A stretch of DNA of 64,000 nt. Origin: Streptosporangium roseum DSM 43021 (GTDB lineage: Bacteria; Actinomycetota; Actinomycetes; Streptosporangiales; Streptosporangiaceae). The stretch is taken from assembly GCF_000024865.1 (NCBI RefSeq), contig NC_013595.1, positions 62,001 through 126,000 on the forward strand. Reading direction: 5' to 3'. The notes below the pieces were generated by a model. That model had not been told where the DNA came from. It saw only the letters and a list, made by a program, of their open reading frames with translations, and did not search any database. Below, piece after piece: positions 48,280-57,583 of this stretch (position 1 is the first letter of the stretch; every line of letters starts with the position of its first letter). The translations under genes were made by a program, and so were the position numbers.

Positions 48280-50136
48280 TCAGCCGCCCAGGTCGTCGCT
48301 GGGTGCCTCGTTGAAGATCGGGTCCTCGGTCTCCGTCGGATCGGGCTCCGGTTCCTCGGTGATCGGCGGTTCCTGGGTCGGGTCCGTCGTCGGCGGCTCA
48401 GTCGGCTGCGGCGCCTGCCCGCTGGAGACGACCAGCGTGATCGTGGTGCCCTGCTGGAGCTTGGCGCCGGCCTCAGGGGCCTGGCTGAGCACGGTGCCCT
48501 CCGGCAGGTCGCTCTCCTGCTCGACGACCTTGTACTTGAAGCCCGCCTCCTTGAGCATCCTCTTGGCGTCGCCCACCGTGAGGTTGACCACGCCCGGGAC
48601 CTCCACGGCCTCCTTGGGGACGTAGATCTGGACGGTGCTGCCCTTCGGGGCCTTCTTGCCCGCCGGGGGGTTGGTCTCCAGCACCTTGTCCTGCGGGCCG
48701 CTGGAGGCCTTGGTCCGCACGCTCGGCACGAAGCCCGCCTCCTCAAGGGCGGCCTTGGCCTCGTCGGTGGTCATGTTGACCACGTTGGGCACCTCGGCCT
48801 TCTCCACACCCTTGGAGATCGTGAGCGTGACCTCGGCGCCCTTGTCGACCGCGGTGCCGGCCGCCGGGCTGGTCTCGATGACCGTGCCCTTCTCCGACTC
48901 CTCGTCGAACTTCTCGACCGTTTTGACGGTCAGGCCGAGATCCGTCAGCGCCTTGGTCGCCGCAGCCTCGGTCCGTGAGGTCAGCGCCGGAACCTTGATC
49001 TTGTTCGCCGCGCTGGAGTCGCCCGGCGAGCTCAGGAACATGTATCCCACGCCGATGAAGGCACCGATGACCAGCAGCGGGACCAGGATCCACGCGGCGG
49101 TCTTGACCGCGGTGTTGCCGCTGCTCTGCTGCCGGCGACGGCCCCGCTCGCCACGCCCGCCCTCCTCCGTGCCGTACTCGTACGCCGGGACGGAGGTGGT
49201 GCGCTGGGTGGCCGGCCCGCCGGGACCGGGGGTCTGCATGGTCCGGGTGGCCGAGCCGTAGTTGTTGGCCAGCGCCATCGTCTGGGCGTCCATCGGGATG
49301 CCGGACATCGCCCGCTGGATGTCGGCCCGCATCTCCCCGGCGCTCTGGTAGCGGTGCGCGGGGTCCTTGGCCATCGCCTTGAGCACGATGGCGTCGGCCC
49401 ACTTGGGGATCTCCGGGTCGATCTGCGACGGCGGGATCGGGTCCTCGCGCACGTGCTGGTAGGCGATCGCGACGGGGGAGTCGCCGGTGAACGGCGGCTG
49501 CCCGGTCAGCAGCTCGTACAGCACGCAGCCGGTGGAGTAGATGTCGCTGCGGGCGTCCACCCGCTCGCCCCTGGCCTGCTCCGGCGACAGATACTGCGCG
49601 GTGCCGATGACCTGGGCGGTCTGCGTCATGGTCGCGGCCGAGTCGGCCATCGCGCGGGCGATGCCGAAGTCCATGACCTTCACGTCACCGTTGTTGGTGA
49701 TCATGATGTTCGCCGGTTTGATGTCCCGGTGGACGATGCCGCCGCGGTGGCTGTAGTCCAGCGCCCGCAGGATCCCGTCGACCAGCTCGGCCGCCCGCTC
49801 GGGCAGCAGCCGCCGGTCGGCCCGGAGCAGGTCGCGCAGCGTGCGGCCGTCGACGTACTCCATCACGATGTACGGCACCGGCGCGCTGCCCGCCACGTCC
49901 TCGCCGGTGTCGTAGACCGCGACGATGGACGGGTGGTTCAGCGACGCGGCGGACTGCGCCTCACGACGGAAACGGGCCTGGAAGATGTGGTCTCTCGCCA
50001 GGTCCGCGCGGAGGGTCTTGATGGCGACGATCCGATCCAGCCGGATGTCTCGGGCGCGATATACCTCGGCCATGCCGCCACGCCCGACGACGCCGTCAAG
50101 CTCGTAGCGATCGCCGAGGCGTCGGGGCTGAGTCAT
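48280..50136 (-). CDS. pknB: PASTA-domain Ser/Thr protein kinase PknB
   Basis: 618 residues; the ATG of MTQPRRLGDRYEL aligns with mycobacterial PknB, so it is preferred over a GTG three codons earlier. Kinase: GRGGMAEVYRARD, Lys40 in IVAIKTLRADLARD, IVHRDIKPANIMI, MDFGIARAM, GTAQYLSPEQ. One membrane helix (about 350-370) leads to three PASTA repeats outside (starting KVPALTSRTEAA, VPNVVNMTTDEAK, VPGVVNLTVGDAK), then a Pro/Glu/Thr tail. It senses muropeptides or lipid II and phosphorylates wall and division proteins. Mycobacterial PknB has four PASTA units; this one has three. Last gene of the operon. Confidence 0.96.
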   Translation of the reverse strand: MTQPRRLGDRYELDGVVGRGGMAEVYRARDIRLDRIVAIKTLRADLARDHIFQARFRREAQSAASLNHPSIVAVYDTGEDVAGSAPVPYIVMEYVDGRTLRDLLRADRRLLPERAAELVDGILRALDYSHRGGIVHRDIKPANIMITNNGDVKVMDFGIARAMADSAATMTQTAQVIGTAQYLSPEQARGERVDARSDIYSTGCVLYELLTGQPPFTGDSPVAIAYQHVREDPIPPSQIDPEIPKWADAIVLKAMAKDPAHRYQSAGEMRADIQRAMSGIPMDAQTMALANNYGSATRTMQTPGPGGPATQRTTSVPAYEYGTEEGGRGERGRRRQQSSGNTAVKTAAWILVPLLVIGAFIGVGYMFLSSPGDSSAANKIKVPALTSRTEAAATKALTDLGLTVKTVEKFDEESEKGTVIETSPAAGTAVDKGAEVTLTISKGVEKAEVPNVVNMTTDEAKAALEEAGFVPSVRTKASSGPQDKVLETNPPAGKKAPKGSTVQIYVPKEAVEVPGVVNLTVGDAKRMLKEAGFKYKVVEQESDLPEGTVLSQAPEAGAKLQQGTTITLVVSSGQAPQPTEPPTTDPTQEPPITEEPEPDPTETEDPIFNEAPSDDLGG

Positions 50137-50218
50137 TTCCTGCACTGTCCCTTACCGTTCATCTTGGGTGCCGGTGAGCTCTTGAGCCACCGGTGTCCAT
50201 CATCGACCCGTTGCCGCA

Positions 50219-51628
50219 TCACGTCTCCCCGTTCGGAGGCTCTGTGTCGCCGGGGCCGGGAGTGGTGCTCGGTGTGAGGCTCGGTGTCGCCGTCGGGGTG
50301 GTGGGCGTCGGGGTCGAAGTAGTCGGGCTGGGGCTGGGCGATGGCGACGTGGTCGGCCGGGGGCTGGGTTTGACCGATGTGCTTACCGTAGCCGACGGCG
50401 TGGGGGAAGGGCGGAGCGGCTTCGTCGGCGAGACAGGCGGTCTGGTCGTCACCGGCTTGGTTCTGCTCGGCCGGACCGTGGGGGTCTTGGTGACCGGGCT
50501 CAGCGGCACGACCGGCTCCTCCGACTTGCTCTCGCCGTTCCGCTCCGTCAGGTCGTGGACCACCAGCGTGCCCAGTCCGACGGCCGCGGCGCACCCCGCG
50601 GCGACCGCGACGATCACCGTCTTCCGGCCCAGGCCGCGGCGCCTCGGGGCGATCCGCGCCGTCCGCACCGGAGCGGGACCGGAGCCCGTGGCCGGGCCGG
50701 AACCCGGGCCCGGAGCCGACGCCAGGGCGGGGGCGACCTCCCGCGGCCATTCGCCCGCGGGCTCCACCCGCCACCCCGCCGGGTCGGTGAGCATGGCCAG
50801 GTCGGCGGCGCCCGCGGTGGCGAGCGACTCGCGCAGCGCGTACGCCCGGCCGGCCAGCTCCCCGGCTCCGGCGGGCCGCCGCTCGGGGTCCTTCGACAGG
50901 CAGGCCATGACCAGCTCGCGCACCGCCGCGGGCACGCTCCCGGGCAGCGGCGGCGGCGTCTCGCCGAGATGCATGAGCGCGATCGCCACCTGCGTCTCGG
51001 CGACGAACGGCGGGCGCCCCGCCAGGCACTCGTAGGCGACCACGCCCAGGGAGTAGACGTCGGTGGCGAAGGTCAGCGGGTCTCCCGAGGCCTGCTCGGG
51101 GCTGACGTACTGCGCGGTGCCGAGCACGGTGCCCGTCTGGGTCATCGACGAGGCCTCCAGTGCCCTGGCGATGCCGAAGTCTGTGATCTTGATCACGCCG
51201 GCCCCGGTGACCAGGAGATTGCCCGGCTTGATGTCCCGGTGGATGATCCCGGCGCCGTGCGCCGCCCGCAGGGCCTTGGCGGTCTGGTAAACCACGTCGA
51301 GGGTGATCTCGACGCTCAGAGCGCCGTCTCGCGCCAGGATGCCGGCCAGGGACTCGCCGGGGACGAGCTCCATCACCAGGTAGGCGACGCCGTCGGCCTC
51401 GCCGTAGTCGAAGACCTGGGCGATGCCGGGGTCGGCCAGCTTCGCCGCGATCCGCGCCTCCCTGCGGAACCGCTCGCGGAAGGCCGGATCGGCCGCCACG
51501 TGCCGGCGCAGCAGCTTCACCGCCACCTCGCGGCCGAGCAGCTCGTCCTTGGCCCGCCAGACCTCGCCCATGCCGCCCGTCGCGATCCGCCCCAGCGGAC
51601 GGTATCGGCCCCCGAGCAACGCGGTCAT
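50219..51628 (-). CDS. pknA: Ser/Thr protein kinase PknA
   Basis: 469 residues; ATG overlaps the pbpA stop by 4 bp. Kinase: ATGGMGEVWRAKDE, VAVKLLRRH (Lys), IIHRDIKPGNLLV, KITDFGIARAL, GTAQYVSPEQ. A membrane helix lies at about 330-350 (TVIVAVAAGCAAAVGLGTLVV). The outside tail of about 110 residues is almost all Pro/Thr/Ser/Lys (KPSPRPTTSPSPSPSP), a low-complexity stalk with no folded sensor, as in PknA of other species. It works with PknB on growth and division targets. Confidence 0.95.
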   Translation of the reverse strand: MTALLGGRYRPLGRIATGGMGEVWRAKDELLGREVAVKLLRRHVAADPAFRERFRREARIAAKLADPGIAQVFDYGEADGVAYLVMELVPGESLAGILARDGALSVEITLDVVYQTAKALRAAHGAGIIHRDIKPGNLLVTGAGVIKITDFGIARALEASSMTQTGTVLGTAQYVSPEQASGDPLTFATDVYSLGVVAYECLAGRPPFVAETQVAIALMHLGETPPPLPGSVPAAVRELVMACLSKDPERRPAGAGELAGRAYALRESLATAGAADLAMLTDPAGWRVEPAGEWPREVAPALASAPGPGSGPATGSGPAPVRTARIAPRRRGLGRKTVIVAVAAGCAAAVGLGTLVVHDLTERNGESKSEEPVVPLSPVTKTPTVRPSRTKPVTTRPPVSPTKPLRPSPTPSATVSTSVKPSPRPTTSPSPSPSPTTSTPTPTTPTATPSLTPSTTPGPGDTEPPNGET

Positions 51629-53082
51629 CTACCCAGCACCGCTTCCATCACGCTCTTGGCGATGGGAGCGGCGGTGTGTCCTCCGGAGGCATCGTCCCCG
51701 GCGCTGCCGGACTCGACCATGAGCGCGAGGGCGACCTTGGGGTCCTCGGCGGGGGCGAAGGAGATGAACCACGCGTGCGGGTCCCGGCCCTCGGCGGTCT
51801 CGGCGGTGCCGGTCTTGCCGGCGACGGTCACCCCGGGAATCTTCGCGGCGCCGGCGGTGCCGTTGTTGACGACGTTGACCATCATCTCCTGGAGCTTGCG
51901 CGCGGTGTCCTCGCTGATCGCGGTGGTGAACTCCTCGGGGTCGGCGCCCTCGATCTCGCCGCCCTCCGCGTCCGCGATCTTGTTCACCAGGTACGGCTTC
52001 ATGACCACGCCGTTGTTGGCGATGCCCGCGGCGATCATGGCCATCTGCAGCGGGGTCATCTGGTTGCTGCGCTGGCCGATCGAGGCCTGGGCGAGCGCGG
52101 CCTTGTCCTCCTCGGGACCGAAGTCGCTGGCCGCGACCGGCATCGGGATGGTCAGCGCGTCACCGCCGATGCCGAACTTGCGGGCCTGGTCGTTGACGGC
52201 GTCGTAGCCCAGGTCGATCGCGATCTTGCCGAACGGCGTGTTGCACGAGCGCTCCAGCGCGAACGACAGCGTCACGCGTCCGGAGCCGCACGCCGCGCCG
52301 CCGTAGTTGGGCAGGTCGGCGGTGGTGTTGGGCAGGTCGAGCCGCTGCGGGGCGTCCACCTGGCTCTGCGGCCCGAGGGTGTCGTCGCTCTCCAGGTAGG
52401 CCGCCATGGTGACCACCTTGAAGGTCGAGCCCGGCGGGTAGGTGCGCTCGATCGCCCGGTTCAGCAGCGGCTGGTCCTTGTCGTCCGCCAGCTTGTTGTA
52501 GGCCTTGTTGACCTCGGCCTTGTTCGCCCTGGACAGCGGGTTGGGGTCGTAGCTGGGGATCGAGACCATGGCGAGGATCGCTCCGGTCTTCGGCTCGATC
52601 GCGACCAGCGCGCCCTTCTTGCCGCTGGCGCCGAGCGCCTTGTAGGCCGCCTCCTGCGCCTTGGGGTTGATCGTCAGGTCGACGTTGGCGCCCTTGGTCT
52701 TCTTGGCGGTGAACAGGTCGATGCTGCGCCGGATCAGCAGGTCGGCGCTGGTGCCGTTGAGCAGGCTGTTCTTGGCCAGCTCCATGTCGCGCTCGCTCTC
52801 CGGGGCGAAGAACCCGGTGATGGGCGCGTAGACCTTGCCCTCGGGATAGCGCCGCTCGAAGCGGAAGGTGTTGCTGCCGGTGTCGACGGACTCGGCGAGC
52901 ACCTTGTCGCCCGCGGTGATCCGGCCCCGCTCGACCTCGTAGCGGTCGTAGAAGTTGCGGACGTTGCGCGAGTCCGCGCGCAGGTCGTCCGCCCGTACGC
53001 CCTGCAGGTAGTTCACGTTGAGCATGAGCAGGCCGAACATGAGCAGACAGGCCAGGGCGACGCGCTTGAGAGTACTGTTCAT
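51625..53082 (-). CDS. pbpA: Penicillin-binding protein PbpA (class B transpeptidase)
   Basis: 485 residues with an N-terminal anchor helix (ALACLLMFGLLMLNVNYL), a dimerisation region and the transpeptidase domain: Ser219 in YPPGSTFKVV (SxxK), SCN in LERSCNTPF and KTG in AGKTGTAE. It crosslinks peptidoglycan outside the membrane, paired with RodA/FtsW-type glycosyltransferase. It overlaps both rodA (4 bp) and pknA (4 bp). Confidence 0.96.
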   Translation of the reverse strand: MNSTLKRVALACLLMFGLLMLNVNYLQGVRADDLRADSRNVRNFYDRYEVERGRITAGDKVLAESVDTGSNTFRFERRYPEGKVYAPITGFFAPESERDMELAKNSLLNGTSADLLIRRSIDLFTAKKTKGANVDLTINPKAQEAAYKALGASGKKGALVAIEPKTGAILAMVSIPSYDPNPLSRANKAEVNKAYNKLADDKDQPLLNRAIERTYPPGSTFKVVTMAAYLESDDTLGPQSQVDAPQRLDLPNTTADLPNYGGAACGSGRVTLSFALERSCNTPFGKIAIDLGYDAVNDQARKFGIGGDALTIPMPVAASDFGPEEDKAALAQASIGQRSNQMTPLQMAMIAAGIANNGVVMKPYLVNKIADAEGGEIEGADPEEFTTAISEDTARKLQEMMVNVVNNGTAGAAKIPGVTVAGKTGTAETAEGRDPHAWFISFAPAEDPKVALALMVESGSAGDDASGGHTAAPIAKSVMEAVLGR

Positions 53083-54458
53083 CGCTGGAACACCTGCGTC
53101 ATTCCTTCGTCCTGGATGGCCTGGGGCGGCGGCTTCCTCGCCGCATCCGACATGCGTACCAACAAGGCGATAAGGATCCAGTTAGCCAGCAGTGCCGAGC
53201 CGCCCTGTGACATGAACGGGGTGACCAGGCCGGTCAGCGGGATCAGGTTGGTGACGCCGCCGACGATGATGAAGACCTGCCAGGCCAGGATGAACGACAG
53301 ACCGCCGGCCAGCAGCTTGGAGAACGGGTCGCGGGCCGCGATGGAGGTGCGCAGGCCGCGCTGCACCAGCAGCGCGTAGACCATCAGCAGGGCCATCAGC
53401 CCGGTCAGGCCCAGCTCCTCGCCGGTGGCGGGGAAGATGAAGTCGGAGATGGCCAGCGGGATCTTGTCGGGATGGCCCTGGCCGAGCCCGGTGCCGAGGA
53501 TCCCGCCGGCGGCCATGGCGAACAGGCCCTGCATGAGCTGCTCGCTGCCGCCGACCTTCTGGAAGAGCTCCGGGTCCTCCGGGTTGAGGTAGACCTCGAA
53601 GCGGGCGTGCACGTGGTCGAAGACCATCCCGGCGAGGATCGCGCCGCCGACGAAGAGCAGGATGCCGATCAGGACCCAGGAGGTGCGCTGGGTGGCGATG
53701 TAGAGCATCGCGATGAACGTGCCGAAGATCAGCAGAGAGGAGCCGAGGTCCTTCTGCAGGATCAGCACGCCCAGGCTGAAGCCCCAGACGATGAGGATCG
53801 GGCCGAGGTCGCGGGCGCGGGGCAGGTCGATGAAGAGCAGCCGCCGGCCGGCCAGTGCCAGCACGTCGCGCTTGGCGACCAGGTAGCCGGCGAAGAAGAC
53901 GATCAGGGCGAGCTTGGCGAACTCGGCGGGCTGGAGCTGGCCCACCCCGGGGATCTCGATCCAGATCCGGGCGCCGTTGATGTTCTTGCCGATGAACGGC
54001 AGCAGCGGCGAGATCAGCAGGAGGAGTCCGACGGCTCCGGCGGTGTAGGTGAGCCGCTGCAGCGCGCGGTGGTCGCGCAGCACGATCAGCGTCACGCTGA
54101 ACAGGACGACCCCGACGGCCGTCCACAGCAGCTGGGTGTTGGCCGAGGCGCCGAACGCCTTGGACTGTTCGAGGCGGTAGATCATCACCAGGCCGAGGCC
54201 GTTGACCAGCGTCACCAGGGGCAGGATCAGCGGGTCGGCCCAGGGGGCGAACCTGGCGAGCACGAGGTAGGCGGCCAGCATGAACCCGCCCAGGCTGAGG
54301 CCGTAGGTGAGCATGCCCGAGGGGATCTGCTTGTCGATCGCCAGCCCCACGTTGGCGTACGCGAACATCACGATCACGACCGCGAAGGCGAGCATCGCCA
54401 ACTGGGCCAGCCGCCGTTTGGCGGGCAGGGGGACGGGCTCGACGCTTGGGGTGCTCAT
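53079..54458 (-). CDS. rodA: RodA/FtsW-family peptidoglycan glycosyltransferase
   Basis: 459 residues, about twelve helices. SEDS signatures: GARIWIEIPGVGQLQPAEFAKLALIVFFA (Trp/Asp-bearing loop region) and the conserved C-terminal FIVGGVTNLIPLTGLVTPFMSQGGSALLAN-type segment, here IIVGGVTNLIPLTGL and PFMSQGGSALL. It polymerises lipid II into glycan strands. It lies 4 bp after pstP and overlaps pbpA, its transpeptidase partner. Confidence 0.95.
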   Translation of the reverse strand: MSTPSVEPVPLPAKRRLAQLAMLAFAVVIVMFAYANVGLAIDKQIPSGMLTYGLSLGGFMLAAYLVLARFAPWADPLILPLVTLVNGLGLVMIYRLEQSKAFGASANTQLLWTAVGVVLFSVTLIVLRDHRALQRLTYTAGAVGLLLLISPLLPFIGKNINGARIWIEIPGVGQLQPAEFAKLALIVFFAGYLVAKRDVLALAGRRLLFIDLPRARDLGPILIVWGFSLGVLILQKDLGSSLLIFGTFIAMLYIATQRTSWVLIGILLFVGGAILAGMVFDHVHARFEVYLNPEDPELFQKVGGSEQLMQGLFAMAAGGILGTGLGQGHPDKIPLAISDFIFPATGEELGLTGLMALLMVYALLVQRGLRTSIAARDPFSKLLAGGLSFILAWQVFIIVGGVTNLIPLTGLVTPFMSQGGSALLANWILIALLVRMSDAARKPPPQAIQDEGMTQVFQR

Positions 54459-54462
54459 GTGT

Positions 54463-55788
54463 CTACTGCGACCTTGTGGGTTCCGGGGATGCGGTGCCGC
54501 TCGGCTGGGAGGTCTGCTTGCCCTTCCCGTCAGGCTTGGACTCGGGCTTCGCCGTCGGTTTCGTCGCGGGCTTCGCCGCGGACGTCTTGAGCTCCTCGAT
54601 CTTCTTCAGGCCCTCGTCGACGCTGGCGACGGGGATGCCGTCGCGGACCTGGCCCTGCTGGAACGCGCCAAGGGCCGTGACCGACTCGGTGGTGCTCCGG
54701 GCGACGTCGAAGAGCTCGATGGGGCCGAGGTTGGTCTTCACGCCCTGGAAAACCACGATCTCATCCCCTTTCACCCCTACGAAGTACTGGTCGTCGAGCC
54801 ACTGGCTCCCGAAGTACCACCCTAGGCCGCCGCCGACCAGGACGACGCCTCCCACCGAGGCCATGAGCGGCCACAGTCGACGGCGCCTGGCCGGCCGCCC
54901 CGTGGCCCTGGCGACCGGCTCCTCGAGATCGTCGTCCGTGATGACGGGCTGGGGCATGGTGATCCCCGCGGCGTGGCCCGCCGGGGTGTCCGGGAGCTGG
55001 GTCCGCGGCCGGGTGGACCCGGCGGCGCCCACCACGGCGGCCTCGACGGGGAGGGCGAGACCCTCGTCCACCTCCAGGACGTCGGCGAGCACGCAGGTGA
55101 TGTTGTCGGGGCCGCCGCCGCGGTTGGCCAGGTCGATGAGCGTGCGGACCACCGTCTCGGGGTCCTCGATCGTGGAGAGCGTGTGGTGCATCGTCTCCGC
55201 GCTCACCACGCCGGACAGCCCGTCGGAGCAGAGCAGGTAGCGGTCGCCGACCTGGGCCTCGCGCAGCGACAGGTCGGGGTCGACCTCGCCGCTGCCGTCG
55301 AGGGCGCGCAGCAGGATCGACCGCTGCGGGTGGGTGGCGGCCTCCTCCAGGGTGATCCGGCCGTCGTCCACCAGGGACTGCACCAGGGTGTGGTCGTGCG
55401 TGATCTGGTAGAGCTCCCCGGCGCGCAGCAGATAGGCGCGGGAGTCGCCGACGTGGACCAGCGCGACCCTCGTGCCCGACCACAGCATGGCGGTCAGGGT
55501 GGTGCCCATGCCCTTGAGGCTCGGGTCCCGTCCCACCATCTCGTGGAGCCTGCGGTTGGCGTCTCTGACCGCCGCCTCGACGGCGCTGAGCAGGTCACCC
55601 CCCTGCGGGTCCTCGTCGAGGGAGGACATCGCGGCGATGGCGACCGAGCTGGCCACCTCACCGTGTGCGTGGCCGCCCATACCGTCGGCGACGGCGAGCA
55701 GACGACCGCTGGCGTACGCCGAGTCCTCGTTACCTTCGCGGAGGAGGCCGACGTCAGAGCGGGCGGCGTAACGGAGTGCGATGGTCAT
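54463..55788 (-). CDS. pstP: PP2C-family Ser/Thr phosphatase PstP
   Basis: 441 residues; ATG overlaps the fhaB stop by 4 bp, and the open frame upstream is shadow. PP2C motifs: GNEDSAY, VADGMGGHAHGE, ALVHVGDSRAYL, LCSDGLSG and GGPDNITCV with the metal-binding aspartates. A linker leads to a membrane helix (about 300-322, WPLMASVGGVVLVGGGLGWYF), then an outer region of about 110 residues ending in a Lys/Pro/Ser tail. It reverses PknA/PknB phosphorylation. Confidence 0.96.
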   Translation of the reverse strand: MTIALRYAARSDVGLLREGNEDSAYASGRLLAVADGMGGHAHGEVASSVAIAAMSSLDEDPQGGDLLSAVEAAVRDANRRLHEMVGRDPSLKGMGTTLTAMLWSGTRVALVHVGDSRAYLLRAGELYQITHDHTLVQSLVDDGRITLEEAATHPQRSILLRALDGSGEVDPDLSLREAQVGDRYLLCSDGLSGVVSAETMHHTLSTIEDPETVVRTLIDLANRGGGPDNITCVLADVLEVDEGLALPVEAAVVGAAGSTRPRTQLPDTPAGHAAGITMPQPVITDDDLEEPVARATGRPARRRRLWPLMASVGGVVLVGGGLGWYFGSQWLDDQYFVGVKGDEIVVFQGVKTNLGPIELFDVARSTTESVTALGAFQQGQVRDGIPVASVDEGLKKIEELKTSAAKPATKPTAKPESKPDGKGKQTSQPSGTASPEPTRSQ

Positions 55789-56252
55789 TTGCGCAATTCG
55801 ATGACGGTCTTGCCGATGCGGATCGGAACACCGAGCGGCACCGGGGTCGGACGGGTGACTTTGGAGCGGTCGAGGTATGTGCCGTTGGTCGAACCGAGAT
55901 CTTCCACGATCCACTGACCGTCCTGGGGGAAGAGCCGGGCATGCCGACTGGAAGCGTAGTCGTCGCTGACTACCAGAGTGGCGTCGTTCGCCCGGCCGAT
56001 GGTGATTGGCGTCTCCGAGAGGGTAATGGTGGTGCCTTGCAGGGGACCACCGATGACGACCATCTGCCGCGGCTCCCCCTTCTTGGGTTTGGCCGCGGGC
56101 TTGACCGGCTTGGGAGCCTTGCGCGCGGGGGCGGCGGTGGTCGTGCGTGATCCGAACAAGTCCGTCCGGATCACGCCGACCGCGGCAATCACGAAGAACC
56201 ACAGCAACGCGAGGAACGCGAGCCGGATCAGCAGCAGCGTGAGCTCGGACAT
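55785..56252 (-). CDS. fhaB: FHA-domain protein FhaB (FipA)
   Basis: 155 residues. An N-terminal membrane helix (TLLLIRLAFLALLWFFVIAAVG), a basic Ala/Pro/Lys linker, then an FHA domain (about 85-150): ITIGRANDATLVVSDDYASS, SRHARLF, DLGSTNGTYLD. The FHA domain binds phosphothreonine on PknA/PknB substrates; in mycobacteria it links FtsZ and FtsQ under stress. It sits between fhaA and pstP as in mycobacteria. Confidence 0.95.
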   Translation of the reverse strand: MSELTLLLIRLAFLALLWFFVIAAVGVIRTDLFGSRTTTAAPARKAPKPVKPAAKPKKGEPRQMVVIGGPLQGTTITLSETPITIGRANDATLVVSDDYASSRHARLFPQDGQWIVEDLGSTNGTYLDRSKVTRPTPVPLGVPIRIGKTVIELRK

Positions 56253-56269
56253 GGACCGTTTGTTTACCT

Positions 56270-57010
56270 TTAATCGCGCCGGAAAACCAGAGTCGTCCGC
56301 CCCAGCGTCACGCGAGTGCCGTTCTGGAGCTCGACCCGGCGGACCGGCTGGCCGTTGACGAAGGTGCCGTTCGTGGAGCCGAGGTCGACGAGCACGACCT
56401 GGGGGCCCTCCACGCGCAGCTCGGCGTGGTGCCGTGACACACCCGGATCGACCAGCCGTAGATCACAGTCGGTGCCCCTGCCGAGCAGGGTCACCGGGGT
56501 GGTCAGGTCGTAGGACCGCTGGCCCTGCGGGTCGTCCTGGGTCGAGACCAGCAGGCGGGGGCGGCCCCCGAAGGCGTGCGGCTTGGCCGCCGGCACGTCG
56601 CTCACCGGCTGGCGGATCTCGTCCTGTTCGACGGTCGCGCCGCGGATCACGCCGGAGCGGATCCGGAACAGACCGACCGCCAGATCGTCGGCCGTCTCGA
56701 AACGCACCCGGACCGGTCCCACGAAGGAGTAGCCCTGTTCCTTGGCGTACTCCCTGGCGAGGTTGGCCAGTTCAAGGCTGATGCTGTCCGCGTAGACCTC
56801 CAGTCGCTCGCTGTCCGTGGTGGACAGCTCGACCACGAAGTCGTTCGGCACGAGCGTGCGCCCTTGGGCGACGATCGCCGCACGTTCGTCCATCTCGCGT
56901 TGAACCGCGCTGGCCACCTCGACCGGCTGAAGGTCAGATTTGAACGCCCGCGCAAAGGCTCCCTCAACCAAGCCTTCGAGCCTCCGCTCGAAGCGCTGAA
57001 GGACTCCCAC
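56270..57010 (-). CDS. fhaA: FhaA: DUF3662 and FHA-domain protein
   Basis: 246 residues from a GTG with GGAAGGGAGG. DUF3662 domain at 1-115 (VLQRFERRLEGLVEGAFARAF; VPNDFVVELSTTD), then a short linker (mycobacterial FhaA has a much longer one) and an FHA domain (about 165-245) with LLGRGTDCDLRL, SRHHAEL and DLGSTNGTFVNG. It reads PknB phosphorylation, including MviN. First gene of the seven-gene operon. Confidence 0.95.
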   Translation of the reverse strand: MGVLQRFERRLEGLVEGAFARAFKSDLQPVEVASAVQREMDERAAIVAQGRTLVPNDFVVELSTTDSERLEVYADSISLELANLAREYAKEQGYSFVGPVRVRFETADDLAVGLFRIRSGVIRGATVEQDEIRQPVSDVPAAKPHAFGGRPRLLVSTQDDPQGQRSYDLTTPVTLLGRGTDCDLRLVDPGVSRHHAELRVEGPQVVLVDLGSTNGTFVNGQPVRRVELQNGTRVTLGRTTLVFRRD

Positions 57011-57166
57011 CGGGTACCTCCCTTCCTCCGTCTACCTAGGTCACGGCCGCTTGGGGCTTGTTCCTCGCTCTCTCGCACCCAGCCGTTCCGCTCCGCGTCT
57101 AGGAGGATCGTATCCGGGTTCGTGGGTACCGGCTGATCCGTGCTAATGTTTCCACCGCACCCAAAA

Positions 57167-57249
57167 GGGCGGGTGGCGGAACGGCAGACGCGCACGGTTC
57201 AGGTCCGTGTGTCCGAAAGGACGTGAGGGTTCAAATCCCTCCTCGCCCA
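57167..57249 (+). tRNA. tRNA-Leu (anticodon CAG)
   Basis: Acceptor GGGCGGG/CTCGCCC, D-arm with TGGCGGAACGGCAGACGC, anticodon stem CACGG/CCGTG around TTCAGGT (CAG), long variable arm TGTCCGAAAGGACGTG as in class II tRNAs, T-arm GAGGG TTCAAAT CCCTC. No encoded CCA. Same position as the leuT-type tRNA after fhaA in other actinobacteria. Confidence 0.97.
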
Positions 57250-57258
57250 CTCAAACAG

Positions 57259-57300
57259 AGCCTCGGCCGCGCGGACAGCGCACCGGGGCTTTCTTGTTTT
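57259..57300 (+). terminator. Terminator of tRNA-Leu
   Basis: AGCCTCGG and CCGGGGCT pair (one G-T), enclosing a GC-rich loop, followed by the T-run TTCTTGTTTT. One of few classic rho-independent terminators in the window. Confidence 0.85.
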
Positions 57301-57393
57301 CCGGGGGATCCGCGCGTTCATCGGGGCCGTCCGTGGAGTCTGGTGCCGCTCGGTTCGATCATCGATCAAAGTAGTCGTTCGCTCCCTTATAGA

Positions 57394-57422
57394 GAAGTCC
57401 CAGCCGCTATGTAGGGGACTTC
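57394..57422. repeat. 8-bp inverted repeat in an AT-richer gap
   Basis: GAAGTCCC and GGGACTTC with a 13-bp spacer. The 57300-57540 part of this 334-bp gap holds no gene; two ATCGATC-like words lie just before the repeat. Confidence 0.55.
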
Positions 57423-57540
57423 CGGGTTTTGGGCCGGTACGGCATGCATCCACGTTCTACTCACCTGCGCTTGCCGGGCGCTTTCCGGGCACTTGCAGGA
57501 AATCGGGCGATCATGAATTCGATTACGCTGACAGAGAAAT

Positions 57541-57570
57541 CGGGCCGGGGGAGGTCTCTCCCCCGGCCCG
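57541..57570 (-). terminator. Terminator of the CNNM/CorC-type operon
   Basis: CGGGCCGGGGGAG and CTCCCCCGGCCCG make a perfect 13-bp stem with a 4-nt loop; on the minus strand ATTTCTCTG follows. Confidence 0.85.
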
Positions 57571-57583
57571 TCCGCTCTCTCCG

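Noticed and set aside
57160..57250. tRNA-Leu as an integration site
   Set aside because: The flanks are the conserved fhaA operon and a normal terminator; no integrase or duplicated 3' end is seen.
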